Both the position numbers and the translations under genes were made by a program. From contig AP018172.1 in the NCBI GenBank assembly GCA_002368175.1, positions 5,025,001 to 5,089,000 of the forward strand: a stretch of 64,000 nt of DNA. The letters are read 5' to 3'. Numbering within the stretch: the stretch's first letter is position 1; each line of letters starts with the position of its first letter. This document shows positions 52,135 through 60,436 of this stretch, piece after piece. This DNA comes from Calothrix sp. NIES-2098 (GTDB taxonomy: Bacteria; Cyanobacteriota; Cyanobacteriia; Cyanobacteriales; Nostocaceae). The notes under the pieces were generated by a model that ran no database searches, was not told where the DNA came from, and saw only the letters and a program-made list of their open reading frames with translations.

Positions 52135-53508
52135 ATGGTAGTTGCACTTGACAATAATGCACAACATCAGGTTGTAATCATTGGTGGAGGCTTTGGTGGA
52201 CTCTATACAGCAAAACATCTGGCTAAAGCTAATGTGAATGTTACTCTCATCGATAAACGTAACTTCCACCTATTTCAGCCGCTTTTATATCAAGTTGCGA
52301 CAGGTACCCTATCACCAGGTGACATTTCCTCACCATTGCGAGCTGTATTTAGCAAAAGTAAGAATACACAAGTGTTGCTAGGAGAAGTAAATGATATCGA
52401 TCCCAAAGCACAACAAGTGATGATGGGCGATAGAGTAGTACCTTACGATACATTAATTGTTGCCACAGGTGCTAACCATTCCTATTTTGGTAAGGATCAT
52501 TGGAAAGACTATGCTCCTGGCTTGAAAACTGTTGAAGATGCGATAGAAATGCGCCGTCGGATATTTGGTGCATTTGAAGCGGCAGAAAAAGAAACCGATC
52601 CCGAAAAACGCCGTGCTTGGTTGACTTTTGTGATTGTGGGCGGTGGCGCTACTGGTGTAGAGTTAGCAGGTGCGATCGCTGAGTTGGCATACAAAACCCT
52701 CAAAGAAGATTTCCGCAACATCGACACCTCAGAAACAAAGATTTTACTCTTGCAAGGGAGCGATCGCATCCTCCCACACATGGCACCAGATTTATCCCAA
52801 GAAGCAGCAGAATCTTTACAGGAATTGGGTGTGGCTATTCACACTAACACCAGAGTGACAAATATTGAAAATAACATCGTTACTTTCAAGCAAGGTGCTG
52901 AAATTAAAGAAATTGGCTCACAAACTATATTGTGGGCAGCGGGTGTAAAAGGTTCCCCAATGGGGCAAATCTTAGCAGAACGTACCGATGTAGAATGCGA
53001 CCACGCCGGACGTGTGATTGTAGAACCCGACTTGACTATCAGGGGTTATAAAAACATTTTTGTAATTGGAGATTTAGCCAACTTCTCCCATCAAGATCTT
53101 AAAGCCTTACCTGGTGTTGCACCCGTAGCCAAACAACAAGGAGAGTATGTAGCTAGACTCATTCAAAAACGGCTGAAAGGTCAGACTTTACCACAATTTC
53201 ATTACAACAATGTGGGTAGTTTGGCAATGATTGGGCAAAACTTAGCTGTTGTAGATTTAGGCTTCCTCAAACTCACAGGTTTCATTGCTTGGGCATTTTG
53301 GCTAGTAGTTCACATTTACTTCTTAATCGAGTTTGACACTAAATTGCTAGTAGTATTTCAGTGGGCTTGGAACTATATCACTCGTAACCGTCGCTCTAGA
53401 TTGATTACAGGTCGAGAAGCTTTTACAGAAACTTTAACTAACAATAGCAATCCTTACCTGGACGAACAAAAAGTCATTCCTCTAACTCAGCTAGAAAACC
53501 GCGTGTGA
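52135..53508 (+). CDS. type II NADH dehydrogenase (NDH-2)
   Basis: A 457-residue flavoprotein: FAD loop VVIIGGGFGGLYTAKHL, NADH loop FVIVGGGATGVELAGAIA, and the second FAD motif KNIFVIGDLANF. The C-terminal ~80 residues are hydrophobic (GFIAWAFWLVVHIYFLIEF) and should attach it to the membrane. It passes electrons from NAD(P)H to quinone without pumping protons. One of the Ndb-type paralogues; which one cannot be told. It precedes the nif cluster convergently. Confidence 0.88.
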   Translation: MVVALDNNAQHQVVIIGGGFGGLYTAKHLAKANVNVTLIDKRNFHLFQPLLYQVATGTLSPGDISSPLRAVFSKSKNTQVLLGEVNDIDPKAQQVMMGDRVVPYDTLIVATGANHSYFGKDHWKDYAPGLKTVEDAIEMRRRIFGAFEAAEKETDPEKRRAWLTFVIVGGGATGVELAGAIAELAYKTLKEDFRNIDTSETKILLLQGSDRILPHMAPDLSQEAAESLQELGVAIHTNTRVTNIENNIVTFKQGAEIKEIGSQTILWAAGVKGSPMGQILAERTDVECDHAGRVIVEPDLTIRGYKNIFVIGDLANFSHQDLKALPGVAPVAKQQGEYVARLIQKRLKGQTLPQFHYNNVGSLAMIGQNLAVVDLGFLKLTGFIAWAFWLVVHIYFLIEFDTKLLVVFQWAWNYITRNRRSRLITGREAFTETLTNNSNPYLDEQKVIPLTQLENRV

Positions 53509-53569
53509 AGCGTTCATTTTATACGTTTCATCGGTGATTTTGTGCTTGTCAAGCTACCTACAAACTACA

Positions 53570-53866
53570 TTAACTTAGTTCGAGTGGACTATGGGTGTAA
53601 CAATTTTTCGGGCAAGTCCTAGCGCAAGCTTGACAGCCAATACAATACTCTGGATGAACGATGGACATAACTTTACGCTCGATTTCTTCATTTTCCTCGT
53701 CATCCACAAACTCACCATCCTCATTCAATGCTCGTAGTACTAGCACATTTCTACCGCAAGCCTTAAAGCATCGACCACAGCCAATACATTTATCTTGGTT
53801 AATTTCTTGCACGAATTGGGGTGTCCAGACTTGACCCCCGAAGGTCAAACCAGTGAGTATTGCCAT
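53570..53866 (-). CDS. fdxB: nif-associated 2[4Fe-4S] ferredoxin (FdxB/ferredoxin III type)
   Basis: A 98-residue ferredoxin with two cluster motifs, CIGCGRCFKACG and CIGCQACARTCPKNC. The N-terminus MAILTGLTFGGQVWTPQFVQ is typical of the nif-specific ferredoxin III group. I choose MAILTG since the longer frame translates repeat-like leader. It is likely an electron carrier in nitrogenase maturation or supply. Last gene of the nif block, 150 bp after fdxH. Confidence 0.88.
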   Translation of the reverse strand: MAILTGLTFGGQVWTPQFVQEINQDKCIGCGRCFKACGRNVLVLRALNEDGEFVDDEENEEIERKVMSIVHPEYCIGCQACARTCPKNCYTHSPLELS

Positions 53867-54016
53867 AGTGTAATTTTCCTTGATGACCAATGTGAATTTT
53901 TTCCGATCGCATCCGTGGATAATTTTTTTAACGCAGAGGAGCACAAAGTCAACGTGGAGGTACGCAAAGTTTTGGAGATGGTTTCTCCTCTGCTGGCTAT
54001 TGGTATTGACTGAGGA

Positions 54017-54316
54017 TCAGACTAGATAAGGTTCTTGGTGAGTGCGAATCGTGCAGTCTGAACGGGGATAGGAGACACAGAGGACAATAAATCCTTTAGC
54101 CATTTGATCGTCATCGAGAAATACCTGTTCGGATTGATCTACTTCACCTTCAACGACTTTGGCGACGCAGCTAGAGCAAGAACCAGATTGGCAAGAAAAG
54201 GGTAACTCTACATCTTGTTGTTCTGCGGCATTGAGAATTGAGGTATTTTCATCAACAGGGATGGTGATATCGAGCGATCGCTTTTTATTAATTAGTCTGA
54301 CTTGATAAGTTGTCAT
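54017..54316 (-). CDS. fdxH: heterocyst-type [2Fe-2S] ferredoxin
   Basis: A 99-residue plant-type ferredoxin: CQSGSCSSC followed by a distant Cys in FIVLCVSYP gives the four-Cys cluster site. MTTYQVRLINKKRSLDITIP matches FdxH, the electron donor to nitrogenase reductase in heterocysts. Downstream of hesA-hesB as in other Nostocales. GAGG precedes the ATG of MTTY. Confidence 0.93.
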   Translation of the reverse strand: MTTYQVRLINKKRSLDITIPVDENTSILNAAEQQDVELPFSCQSGSCSSCVAKVVEGEVDQSEQVFLDDDQMAKGFIVLCVSYPRSDCTIRTHQEPYLV

Positions 54317-54352
54317 CTTCATGTCCTCCAAAATAAATTAAGGTTTTGAGTA

Positions 54353-54724
54353 TCAGCTACAAGGTACGCCAGCAGGGCTGCAATTCCCTGTTTGGAATGA
54401 TTTCCCACAGCCACAGGTATCTGTAGCGTTGGGATTGCTAAACTTAAATCCGCTCTCTAGCAAGCCATCGACAAAATCCACAACCACGCCTTCTAGTAAT
54501 GGCGCGCTTTGGGAATCAACATATATCCGTAACTTCCCTTGTTGCAAAACTATGTCATCGGCTTGGGGAGTATTGATTACTTTGATGGAATATTGGTAGC
54601 CACTGCAACCGCCATCCTCAACAGCCACACGTATACCCTTTTGAGTAGCATTTTCATCTTTACTTGAGGCTAAAAGGAAAGTACGCAGCCGGAATTCTGC
54701 TGCTTCTGTTAAAGTTAACGTCAT
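54353..54724 (-). CDS. hesB: HesB/IscA-type Fe-S assembly protein
   Basis: A 123-residue A-type carrier: GIRVAVEDGGCSGYQYSIKV carries the first Cys and CGCGKSFQ carries the C-terminal pair. It donates Fe-S clusters in nitrogenase maturation. It has a short Cys-bearing C-terminal tail (TGNCSPAGVPCS). Located 30 bp after hesA, across a heptamer repeat. Confidence 0.92.
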   Translation of the reverse strand: MTLTLTEAAEFRLRTFLLASSKDENATQKGIRVAVEDGGCSGYQYSIKVINTPQADDIVLQQGKLRIYVDSQSAPLLEGVVVDFVDGLLESGFKFSNPNATDTCGCGKSFQTGNCSPAGVPCS

Positions 54725-54736
54725 AAAATATACCTT

Positions 54737-54771
54737 TTGACCATTGACCGTTGACTATTGACTATTGACTA
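54737..54771. repeat. heptamer tandem repeat (STRR type) at the hesA-hesB junction
   Basis: Five TTGACNN units: TTGACCA, TTGACCG, and three TTGACTA. It overlaps the last four codons and stop of hesA (VNSQ-stop), so the repeat provides the hesA stop codon. Confidence 0.85.
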
Positions 54772-55552
54772 AAACGCGACTTAGTTGTTGGGGAGTAGAA
54801 TATTGGTGAGAATGAGTACCGCAGACTGGACAATTGCGATCGCGATATGAACGACGTTTAGCAAAATTCATCTGGTGCAAATCCATCGTTAATAGTTGCG
54901 ATAACAATGGTTGACTACATCCAGTAATCACCTTAATTGCTTCTAGCGCTGTCAAACAAGCCAGAGTACCCGAAACCGCACCCAGTACGCCAAAACCACG
55001 CCGATCCCATTCGGGTTTTTCGGGAAATAAGCAAGACAAGCAAGGTGTTACACCAGGGACAATTGTCGTTAAGTAAGCTTCCATGCCATCCATCGCGGCT
55101 TCTACCATTGGCTTACGCCAACGCACACAAGCTGCATTTAATAAATCACGTTCGGTAAAATTATGGGCGCAATCAAGCGCTACATCGGCAGATTGAACCA
55201 AAAAATCTACATTATCTGGCGTAACGTAATCAAAAATGGCTTCGACTTCCACATCTGGGTTGATATCCGCCAGCCGTTCTTTGGCTTTAAACACGCGCGG
55301 CTTACCTACCCAATCGTCACTCATGAGAATCTGACGATTCATATCATCTAGCCGCAACTCACCGCCTCGAACTAGAATCAGCCGCCCCACACCAGCTACC
55401 GCCAAGTAAAGCGCTGCTGTACCGCCTAATCCGCCCACACCTGTAACTAGCACCGTTGCTGACTTAAGCCTCTGCTGTGCTTCTTTGCCAAAACCAGGGA
55501 GCATGATTTGGCGACGGTAACGTTCTAATTCAGTAGGCGAGAGATTTACCAC
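54755..55552 (-). CDS. hesA: HesA (ThiF/MoeB-like E1-type protein)
   Basis: A 265-residue protein with an ATP-binding loop VLVTGVGGLGGTAALYLAVA and a C-terminal zinc pair in CPVCGTHSH plus CLSCLF. It belongs to the ThiF/MoeB/E1 superfamily and is linked to nitrogenase in heterocystous cyanobacteria, with a proposed role in molybdenum or sulfur handling. The final residues come from a heptamer repeat. Confidence 0.92.
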   Translation of the reverse strand: MVNLSPTELERYRRQIMLPGFGKEAQQRLKSATVLVTGVGGLGGTAALYLAVAGVGRLILVRGGELRLDDMNRQILMSDDWVGKPRVFKAKERLADINPDVEVEAIFDYVTPDNVDFLVQSADVALDCAHNFTERDLLNAACVRWRKPMVEAAMDGMEAYLTTIVPGVTPCLSCLFPEKPEWDRRGFGVLGAVSGTLACLTALEAIKVITGCSQPLLSQLLTMDLHQMNFAKRRSYRDRNCPVCGTHSHQYSTPQQLSRVLVNSQ

Positions 55553-55559
55553 TGTTGAT

Positions 55560-55712
55560 TTCTCCTGTTTTGAAGGGGCTAGGGACTAGGGGCTAGGAAT
55601 AGCCCTTTCAAAGTGCATACATTTACAATAACTTCTTCACTCTGCGCCTCTGTGAACTCTGCGGTTAAAAAATAATTTATATAACCGCAGAGGGCGCGGA
55701 GAACACAGAGAA
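55560..55712. repeat. dispersed CGCAGAGG/CACAGAG repeat between nifW and hesA
   Basis: Contains TCTGCGCCTCTGTGAACTCT and, in opposite sense, AACCGCAGAGGGCGCGGAGA, giving an inverted pair of the common intergenic family. Related text occurs at 48907-48934, 53930-53960, 58501-58535 and 59979-60045. Confidence 0.6.
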
Positions 55713-55718
55713 AGAGAT

Positions 55719-56036
55719 TTAGCTGGTGGCGATTTCTGTCAGCATGACAATATTGTTTGGCTTCTGTTTAAACACCTTGAACAGCTTTTGTTGTAGAGGT
55801 GTGGAACTGAGAAAAACTTCGTAAGCTTGTTTGAGTGCCGTACAGTATAAATCGAGTTTTTCTGTTTGACTGGCTGCGGAATTATTATTATCAATTTCGC
55901 GAATGTATTGAGAAAACAGCTTCAAAATATGTAAGCGATTAACATGGACAACTTGAGGATCGTAATCAAGTTGAAAAAACTCAAAGTATTCCTCCGCATC
56001 GACAATTTGATTAAACTTTTCAACATCCCATGTCAT
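55719..56036 (-). CDS. nifW: nitrogenase-stabilising protein NifW
   Basis: A 105-residue protein with the family pattern EEYFEFFQLDYDPQVVHVNR, LHILKLFSQYI and ALKQAYEVFL. NifW protects the MoFe protein. Starts 4 bp inside the end of the DUF683 gene (ATGA). Confidence 0.92.
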   Translation of the reverse strand: MTWDVEKFNQIVDAEEYFEFFQLDYDPQVVHVNRLHILKLFSQYIREIDNNNSAASQTEKLDLYCTALKQAYEVFLSSTPLQQKLFKVFKQKPNNIVMLTEIATS

Positions 56037-56269
56037 GATTTCTGCTCCAAACTTTTTAACTGAGATTTCAGTTCATCTAAATGACGGTAAATTTCATAAG
56101 TTTCGGCTGCTACTGCTGTCAAGTTTTGATAATCTGTTGGCAAGCCTTCCGCTAAATCATGCAGATCCATCTTCATTTGACCTGCCTTACTATTCAGCCG
56201 CTTAATTTGTAGTTTTAAATCTTCAATAGATTTTTTATTTTCGCAATCTGTTTCTGCTGCTGGCACCAT
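56033..56269 (-). CDS. DUF683 (CCE_0567-type) nif-associated protein
   Basis: A 78-residue helical protein (LKLQIKRLNSKAGQMKMDLH, DLAEGLPTDYQNL) of the CCE_0567 family always found next to nifX and DUF269 in nif clusters; probably a coiled-coil partner. The ATG of MVPAAE with GCAGGG upstream is chosen. Coupled to nifW. Confidence 0.85.
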   Translation of the reverse strand: MVPAAETDCENKKSIEDLKLQIKRLNSKAGQMKMDLHDLAEGLPTDYQNLTAVAAETYEIYRHLDELKSQLKSLEQKS

Positions 56270-56288
56270 AATTTTACCCTGCGAATTA

Positions 56289-56765
56289 TTACAACTTGGC
56301 AACTTCAGTGTATTTCTCTGCTAACTCAATACCCTTTTGTGTCAGTTTATCGCCCTCATCTGCTAATTTTTCTAGAGAATCAAAGCCGAAACGTTGAGCA
56401 TCACGTAAAGTTCTAGCGACTAGCAATAAACGACCGGAAAACACCAGCACCCAGCCAAAACCCTCATGACTCAAGTCGATGACAACTTGGGATAATGAAC
56501 CAGTTTTTTGTTCAATTTGTGCGGCGATCGCGCGATAGAATGACATAATTCTGGCTTTGGTAGCCGCTTCCACATCACCTTCTACAGAAATTTGGCGTTT
56601 CGCTTGCTTGCTGACAATATAAGGTTTGAGAATTAATTCATCCGACCAATTGCGATAAAATCCATAGGAATCTTGGGCGCGAATTTGTCTAACTAACTCT
56701 TGCACAAAAGGAGAATTTAACGCTTCGCTGCTAGTAGTTTGGTTGACAGTTTCTGTGGAACTCAT
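56289..56765 (-). CDS. NifX-associated protein (DUF269)
   Basis: A 158-residue protein: FVQELVRQIRAQDSYGFYRN, LILKPYIV and ELAEKYTE mark the DUF269 family found after nifX. Its function in FeMo-cofactor handling is not settled. The ATG overlaps the nifX stop by 4 bp. Confidence 0.9.
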   Translation of the reverse strand: MSSTETVNQTTSSEALNSPFVQELVRQIRAQDSYGFYRNWSDELILKPYIVSKQAKRQISVEGDVEAATKARIMSFYRAIAAQIEQKTGSLSQVVIDLSHEGFGWVLVFSGRLLLVARTLRDAQRFGFDSLEKLADEGDKLTQKGIELAEKYTEVAKL

Positions 56766-57166
56766 ACGGTTATTTCCTCTTCTACAAAACTTGGTGATTT
56801 TTGTTGTAAAGCTTTTCGCAACCAGGGGGGAGGGCTGCCTTTTAAAGTTTGGACTAACTGATCTAAAAGGTCAGTAATTTTATCATCCTCAGACCTCGCT
56901 TTGATTGGTGTAATGCGTTTCTTAATTAACCGAGCAGCCGCACTACCGCCAATTGCTGATACATAAACAATCGTGCAATCAGCTAAAGCTTCAATTTTGG
57001 GAACTAATTTATCCTCATTCCCATCTTCTTTGAGGTCGCCATCAAATTTCAAAGTATTGAGAAAGTGATAACCCTCCGGTGAAACTTCATAAACATCTAT
57101 TTTCTTCGCCCAACCAAAATGAGCATTAATATGAATTCGATCGCTAGTGGTGAAGGCAATTTTCAT
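56762..57166 (-). CDS. nifX: NifX
   Basis: A 134-residue dinitrogenase iron-molybdenum cofactor-binding protein: MKIAFTTSDRIHINAHFGWA and CTIVYVSAIGGSAAARLIKK. It binds cofactor precursors between NifB and NifEN. Begins 29 bp after nifEN. Confidence 0.93.
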   Translation of the reverse strand: MKIAFTTSDRIHINAHFGWAKKIDVYEVSPEGYHFLNTLKFDGDLKEDGNEDKLVPKIEALADCTIVYVSAIGGSAAARLIKKRITPIKARSEDDKITDLLDQLVQTLKGSPPPWLRKALQQKSPSFVEEEITV

Positions 57167-57194
57167 AATTTATCCTCCAATAATTAGGAATTTT

Positions 57195-59921
57195 TTAATG
57201 CTTGGCTTTTTCTTCTTCGGCTTCTAGAAATAAATTGCCCAGGTCAAATAAAAGTTGAATAGTTCCTCGGTAGCCGACAGTACAACGCTGTCCATTACCC
57301 AAGCGGTCAAAAACAGGGAAACCGAGCCGATAGTGAGGAGTGTGCAGACGGCGAGCGATCGCTTTACCATGAGAATTAGCAATCACCAAATCAGAACCTA
57401 CTGCTAATCGCTCAAAATCTTCCAAATCCCCAATAGTGACGCTTTCCACAGGCAGTTGCTCCAAAAGCGGCGACTTTGTAGTTGTCACGGCGGCGTGAAT
57501 TTCCGCACCCATCGATTGCAAAAACCAAGCTGTTGACCACAACAAATCAGGTTCCAGTCCTAACGACACCCGCTTACACCCGAAATAAAAGTGAGTATCC
57601 AGCATTGCATCTTGTAACTGACGGCGTTGGTGGCAATATTTTTCTGGAACTGCATTACCGCTAATATCTACCAGTCCTTGCAAAAAGTTATCTACTGCAT
57701 CTAACCCAGTCAGTTGGGGAAACAGCTCGTAAGGTATATCAAACTGTGTTTGTAAACTTTCTGCTGCACCGCGCATACTCTCGCCTAGTGCGAGGGTAAA
57801 CACCGAACTACCCATTTCTCGGAGTTCTGGTAAAGTCGTCCCACCACCAGTCACCGCACTGTAGGAATCATCCAAGTGACCGTCAAGGGAAACAGAAAGG
57901 TCGGGTACTACAATGGGTTTTAGCCCGAACGCACAGACAATCTCTTTAATTTCCTGTACATCCCCAGGGGTAAACGCCGAACTTACCAAAATATTAATTT
58001 GGTCTAATCTGGTTTCTCCCGGTTGTGGCAATTCCTTAACTATACTTTCCACGGCGGCGGCGAAACCATCTTGCAACGCACCTTTAAAATCAGGTGTAGA
58101 AGCAAAGACAATCGGCAAATCATATAATTCTGGGTGACGCTTGCGGATACTTCTGAGAATTCCTTCCATGTCATCCCCTCTAGTTTCCGTGAGTCCGGTA
58201 GTTAACAAACCGATAATTTCTGGCTTTGATTTCTCTACCAGCGTCAGGATTGCTTGCTCAATATTATCTTCGCCACCTAAAATAGTGCTAACTTCTGTCA
58301 TGGCAGTGGTGGATAGGGGAATAGCTTCCCGAAAATGCCGCACTAACATAACTTTGGCGAACGCAGTACAACCCTGAGAACCATGAAACAAAGGCATTAC
58401 ACCTTTCAATCCTAAAAAGGCTAAAGCTGCACCTAAAGGTTGACTTTGCTTCAGAGGATTCACCGCAACCGATTTCTGCGAATTTCTAACTACAGTTTTC
58501 CCCCTCTGCTCCTCTGCTTCCTCTGCTCCCCGGTCACTTCGACTTCGCTCAGTGACCTCCCACAGTGCCGGCTTCCGCACCTGCGCCCAAACAGGACTGT
58601 GCAAAGCCTCATCTAGTTCTCGCGCCATTTCCACCATACCCACATATCCAGCATAGGGATGATGGCGTTCTTGATTAATATCTAAAAATGGGATACGGGC
58701 TTTCAGGGCAGTGTATTGATTGCGACCACCAGCAATCAGCATATCCGCTTTTGTCTGGGCAATCACCCGGAGTAATTCTTGGGCGTTGCCTTTTTCCATA
58801 GCAATGCCATCTTTTCCTAGTAATTCTTTGATCCTCGCTTTATCTTCTTCAGTACTTTTCTTGGTGCTAGTGGCGACAACTTCCATGCCTAAGTCCTTAG
58901 CTGCCGAGATAATCGACCAACTTTTCACACCTCCGGTATAAAGTACAACCCGCTTATCTTTGAGGCGATCGCGGTAACGAGCTAAAGCAATATCTAGCGC
59001 AGTAGTTTCTTCTGTAATTAATTTTTCTACTCTTTCTTGTAAAGCGCGATCGCCTAATTTTGCAGCAATATTCCGCAAACAGCGATTCATGTCATCTACA
59101 CCATAGAAAGATTCTTCAATATAAGGGATACCATAACGCTCCTCCATCTTTCGCGCCACATTAATCAGGGCTTTGGAGCAAATCATCACATTCAGCTTGG
59201 CACGGTGAGCATAACGCACTTCATTATACTTAGCATCACCCGTAATTTTAGCGAGAACGCGAATACCTAATTTTTCAAATAATGGCAGAACACCCCACAA
59301 TTCGCCAGCAATATTGTACTCACCAATCAAATTAATATCATAAGGGGTAGTATATTCTGGTTCAGCACTACCGATAACATATTCTAGTAAAGCTTCCCCA
59401 CCGACGCGATTACCCAGATTTTTACTGCCAATAAAGCCAGGTGAATTTACGGGGATAACAGGTATACCTGTTTTCTTCGCCGCCGCTTCACAAACTGTAT
59501 CCAAATCATCGCCAATCAGCGCCGTCACACAAGTGGAGTAAACAAACACCGCCGCAGGTTGATAGCGTTGCTGTACTTCTAAAATTGCCTTGTACAGCTT
59601 CTTTTCCCCACCGAAGATGATATCGTTCTCACTTAAATCAGTCGTGAAACCCATTTTGTAGAGATGGGAATCAGAGGAAAGACTACCACGACCACCCCAA
59701 GAATTACCAGCGCACGCGATCGGCCCGTGGACTAAATGAGCAGCATCGGTAATCGGGACTAGGGCGATGGATGCACCATCGAAAGCACAGCCTCCTTGAG
59801 CAGCACCGGGTTGGGCTTGTTGGTGACAAGATTTGTTTTTCTTCTGCCCATGCTTGTTGTGATTGTGTTCGCATCCTGGTTCACTCAGCAGCTCGTTAAT
59901 TTTGCCTTGGGTGATTTTCAT
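57195..59921 (-). CDS. nifEN: fused NifE-NifN cofactor scaffold
   Basis: A 908-residue single frame. NifE occupies residues ~1-455 (GGCAFDGASIALVPITDAAH; VYSTCVTALIGDDLD; GGVKSWSIISAAKDLGM) and NifN ~475-905 (PLGAALAFLGLKGVMPLFHG; SQGCTAFAKVMLVRHF). NifE and NifN are separate genes in most nif clusters; fusion is known in some cyanobacteria. The linker at ~455-478 (EVTERSRSDRGAEEAEEQRG) is encoded by text of a dispersed intergenic repeat, suggesting that a repeat bridged the two genes in frame. The frame is open throughout. The start is MKITQGK. The scaffold matures FeMo-cofactor before insertion into NifDK. Confidence 0.95.
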   Translation of the reverse strand: MKITQGKINELLSEPGCEHNHNKHGQKKNKSCHQQAQPGAAQGGCAFDGASIALVPITDAAHLVHGPIACAGNSWGGRGSLSSDSHLYKMGFTTDLSENDIIFGGEKKLYKAILEVQQRYQPAAVFVYSTCVTALIGDDLDTVCEAAAKKTGIPVIPVNSPGFIGSKNLGNRVGGEALLEYVIGSAEPEYTTPYDINLIGEYNIAGELWGVLPLFEKLGIRVLAKITGDAKYNEVRYAHRAKLNVMICSKALINVARKMEERYGIPYIEESFYGVDDMNRCLRNIAAKLGDRALQERVEKLITEETTALDIALARYRDRLKDKRVVLYTGGVKSWSIISAAKDLGMEVVATSTKKSTEEDKARIKELLGKDGIAMEKGNAQELLRVIAQTKADMLIAGGRNQYTALKARIPFLDINQERHHPYAGYVGMVEMARELDEALHSPVWAQVRKPALWEVTERSRSDRGAEEAEEQRGKTVVRNSQKSVAVNPLKQSQPLGAALAFLGLKGVMPLFHGSQGCTAFAKVMLVRHFREAIPLSTTAMTEVSTILGGEDNIEQAILTLVEKSKPEIIGLLTTGLTETRGDDMEGILRSIRKRHPELYDLPIVFASTPDFKGALQDGFAAAVESIVKELPQPGETRLDQINILVSSAFTPGDVQEIKEIVCAFGLKPIVVPDLSVSLDGHLDDSYSAVTGGGTTLPELREMGSSVFTLALGESMRGAAESLQTQFDIPYELFPQLTGLDAVDNFLQGLVDISGNAVPEKYCHQRRQLQDAMLDTHFYFGCKRVSLGLEPDLLWSTAWFLQSMGAEIHAAVTTTKSPLLEQLPVESVTIGDLEDFERLAVGSDLVIANSHGKAIARRLHTPHYRLGFPVFDRLGNGQRCTVGYRGTIQLLFDLGNLFLEAEEEKAKH

Positions 59922-60042
59922 GACTTGATGGGTGATTGGCAATCAAATTTCTTGTTTTTCTTCTTTTCTTCTTCCTTTGTGTACTTCGCGTCTTTGCGGT
60001 TCGTTTTTCAGAATATTTCTTAACGCAGAGGAACACAAAGAA

Positions 60043-60333
60043 CTAGCAAATATATTTCGTGATGTCTTCACTACACTCATCTGAAAGATAAGACAGACTG
60101 CGGAAGCGCAGACCCACAAACTCGTCGTAAAGTGGATTTAATTTGCACAGTGGGGGAATGTGGAAAGTGTGTCCGAAAAATTTAACGTCGCGTTCAAAAG
60201 GACAGCAACAGGGAATAACTTGACAAATGAGATGGGCGGTACGGCGATCGCATATTTGAAATCGATCCACCCATCGGCGTAACGGAGAGAGAATATCAAA
60301 AAAGCGATCGCGGTTGTGGATGATTGTACTCAT
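60043..60333 (-). CDS. Mo-dependent nitrogenase C-terminal-type protein (PF06967)
   Basis: A 96-residue protein with a Cys-rich region (CQVIPCCCPFERD, then PPLCKLNPLYDEFVGLRF) typical of the small cyanobacterial protein placed between nifK and nifE. Its role is unknown. The start is the ATG of MSTIIHN; the longer frame translates repeat-like DNA and would give a spurious hydrophobic leader. Confidence 0.82.
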   Translation of the reverse strand: MSTIIHNRDRFFDILSPLRRWVDRFQICDRRTAHLICQVIPCCCPFERDVKFFGHTFHIPPLCKLNPLYDEFVGLRFRSLSYLSDECSEDITKYIC

Positions 60334-60436
60334 AGCGGCTGGTATAAGAGACAAGGGAAGGAGGACAAGGGGGACAAGGGAGACAAACAGAATAATTAGT
60401 ATCAATGCCCAATGCCCCATGCCCCATGCCCAGTTA

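Noticed and set aside
60334..60420. N-terminal hydrophobic extension of the PF06967 protein
   Set aside because: Encoded by GGACAAGGGGGACAAGG-type intergenic repeat text; the family starts at MSTIIHN.
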